DNA of 64,000 nt from Selaginella tamariscina (lineage: Eukaryota > Streptophyta > Lycopodiopsida > Selaginellales > Selaginellaceae). Below the pieces are notes generated by a model. That model was not told the DNA's origin and did no database searches. It saw only the letters and a list, made by a program, of their open reading frames with translations. Both the position numbers and the translations under genes were made by a program. Shown in pieces: positions 61,981 to 64,000 of this stretch. Where the stretch lies: NCBI GenBank assembly GCA_003024785.1, contig PUQB01000150.1, positions 372,001-436,000 on the forward strand, written 5' to 3'. Within the stretch, counting starts at the first letter, position 1; each line of letters starts with the position of its first letter.

Positions 61981-63570
61981 TTCTTCTTGCAAAGCTAGCA
62001 CATGTAGATCTCATCATTGGGATGAGTTGGTTGGAGAGTGTGGATCTCATCCTTGGATGAGTTGGCTGGAGCATGTGGATCCTAAGATCCAGTGGAGCAC
62101 CAAGCGCGTGAAGCTTGGGTACAGTGAAGTGAAAGACACTTGGTTTGGAACAAAGCTTGAGCTTAAATAAGTTCTTCTATTGTCACCTTGAGCAAAGCTG
62201 TTATGCAAGTTGTCTTGAGGAGTTTGTTGACGTCTTCCCTCCCGAACTACCTCATGACTTACCACATGCAAGAGGTGTGGAGCATGAGATTGTGTTGGAA
62301 CCAAGTACGAAAGGCATTTACTAGGCCGTTCCAACTAAGCCATGTTGAGGAGCAAAAGGTTAAGAGACAAGTGATGAAGCTACTGGAATATGGCTTTATA
62401 TAACCAAGCAAGTCTCTATTTGGTGCACTAGTCTTGCTTATGAGGAAGAAAATGGCACCATGAGGATGTGCATAGACTACAGAGCTCTCAACAAGCAAAC
62501 GGTGAAGGACAGGATGCCCATGCCACATGTGGATACTATCATGGATGATCTCGGTGGAGCCAGAGTATTCACCAAGATAGATTTGCGCAATGGGTATCAT
62601 CAGATTGCTATGAAGGAGGCAGATATTACAAAACTGCTTTTAACACTAGCTTTGGGCATTTTGAGTTCATTGTTATGCCATTTGGCTTAACAAATGCCCC
62701 AGTCACATTCACTCGATTGATGACTGAGGTGTTTGGTGCCTACTTGCACGGCTTTGTGGAGATCTTCCTCAACGATATTCTTATTTACAGTAAAAATATG
62801 AGGGAGCATGTGGAGCAATTGCAGAGAGTCCTTCAGTTGCTACAAGAGAACAAGCTCTATGCAAAGAAGAACAAATGTGCATTTGCTCAATGCAAAGTGG
62901 AATATTTGGGTCACATTGTGACGCCAAGTGGAGTGAAGATTGATCCACATAATGTGGTAGTGGTGGAGCAATGGCCAGTTCCTAGCAATGTACAAGAGTT
63001 ATAAAGTTTCTTGGGCATGGTTGTTATTACTGTGGTTTGTCAAAGACTTTGCCAAGAAAGCTTCTCTGCTAACTAGGTTGCTTAGGAAGGATGTTTCCTT
63101 TGCATGGATGCTTCATAGGAGAGCAGTTTCGAAGCTTTGAAACAAGCCTTACATGCACCAGTTTTATGTATTGCAGATCCCTCTAAATCTTATGAGGTAT
63201 TGTGTGATGCGAGTGGAGTGGCCATTGGAGCTATACTTATGCAAGAGGGAAAGCCTATTACTTATGAGAGTCATACTTTGAATCCTGTAGAGCATGGTAC
63301 TCGACGTATGAGTAAGAACTATTGGCTATTATTAATGCATTACAGTTTGGAAGGCTATCTTTATGGTACAAATCACAAGCCTTTGTGTTGTTTACAAAAA
63401 AGTTAAACTCTCGACAAGCTCACTAGATGATTAAGCTCATGGAGTTTGGCGAATTTCTTATGGAGCATCATCAAGGAAGGCTAACGTGGTGTGTCACGCG
63501 TTAGGAGCCACAATGGTTAGAGAATTCAAGACACGTTTATGTAATGTATTAACAAAGATGGTTAGTGAGT

Positions 63571-64000
63571 TTAACCAGGTAGTTCAATATGCTCAAGCAC
63601 AAGACGCTGAACAAAAACCCTAGCCGCCTTGGCGGTGGGGAAAGGAATGTTTGTTGCTTGCATGGTGTGACCTTTATAGTGCCTTCGACTCGATTCAAAG
63701 GAATTTTTAATGTTTTTCAAGTCTGCAAGGGTTTGAGGTTTGGAACACTTCAATCGCGCGAAATCACTCAATCTAATGAGATGGGCTGTTAAGACGATCT
63801 CTAAAGCTACTCCAGATTTTTGGAGCTCCAATTTGTGTTTTACTGTGGATTTCGGCTGTGTGGTGAGTTTTAGGGTTTGATGCACGTGTGCCTTGATTGC
63901 TCGGGTTTTTAATGAAATTGAGGAGATGGAGTAGTGAGGAGGTGGTCTCTTACATCTCTTCTCAAGTTTTGGAACAGAGATTTGGAGTTTTAAAGGGTAT
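63571..64000. other. Window end, possible leader of another element or gene
   Basis: The minus strand reads like a plant 5' region with CCCTAAAACTC and a 104-codon open frame (63571-63885, MHQTLKLTTQPKSTVKHKLE) of no known family. CCCTAGCCGCC on the plus strand is also leader-like. It is not possible to decide between a gene continuing to the right and LTR material. Confidence 0.3.

Larger units (their letters stand above)
60863..63560 (+). mobile_element. Ty3/gypsy element D, fossil, 3' part not found
   Basis: LTR 60863-61073, primer binding site 61078-61089, protease (about 61400-61600, LVDSRSSDNF), a tandem-repeat region (61554-61980), reverse transcriptase (about 62440-63000, RMCIDYRALNKQTVKD and the pair region FLNDILIYSK) and RNase H (about 63130-63480, VLCDASGVAIGAILMQEGKP). 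No integrase or second LTR is seen before the window ends. Broken, with about five or more breaks. Different lineage from A, B and C, as the primer site differs. Confidence 0.75.

Overview
The window looks like plant nuclear DNA. The evidence is Ty3/gypsy chromovirus retrotransposons (integrase plus chromodomain), a CACTA-type DNA transposon with a TNP2-like transposase, an initiator-Met primer binding site, and pieces of tubulin-folding cofactor D, a subtilase, a WD40/LIN-like protein and an atypical protein kinase, all split by AT-rich GT-AG introns. The spacers are very AT-rich and full of TA, TATG, CA and GA microsatellites. That, and the style of the kinase, would suit a non-flowering land plant, but this is an inference; the sequence does not fix the species.

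Layout. 1-2.1 kb: a purine-rich tract, a ~150-bp tandem repeat and the 3' end of a LIN-like host gene. 2.4-14.2 kb: two divergent, decayed transposon genes, a minus-strand multi-exon gene starting with a SAM domain and a plus-strand TNP2-type transposase gene, followed by an LTR. 14.8-19.4 kb: AT-rich spacer. 19.7-20.6 kb (minus) and 21.8-22.4 kb (plus): two unrecognised host-like genes. 22.4-27.5 kb: spacer with short repeats and a G-quadruplex motif. 27.5-35.3 kb: an old gypsy remnant carrying a MITE, interrupted by a minus-strand chromovirus (element A) whose right LTR is cut off inside what looks like a cofactor D intron. 35.4-40.8 kb: a dense cluster of gene pieces: five cofactor D exons, a subtilase scrap, a kinase gene on the other strand and two short unrecognised ORFs. 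40.9-53.5 kb: a nest in which chromovirus C (minus) sits inside chromovirus B (plus), which sits inside a tandem-repeat block; both insertions have target duplications. 54.3-58.5 kb (minus): a decayed intron-bearing gene whose 3' exons encode a DNA N4/N6-type methyltransferase domain. 59.1-60.8 kb (plus): remains of a further transposon gene. 60.9-63.6 kb: the 5' part of another gypsy element (D).

The best candidate for something undescribed is the 54.3-60.8 kb locus. A beta-class DNA amino-methyltransferase fold is not a usual plant gene, and here it sits in a transposon-like, divergent gene arrangement that resembles the 2.4-14.2 kb locus. The two loci share a short conserved coding stretch (SCSRCLTFQ). 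Second is the SAM-domain companion of the TNP2 transposase. Third is the packed cluster of gene fragments beside a truncated LTR.

Several host-like and DNA-transposon genes show one- or two-base frame breaks, some in homopolymers. These are either true pseudogenes or uncorrected indel errors in a long-read assembly, and the sequence alone cannot separate the two.
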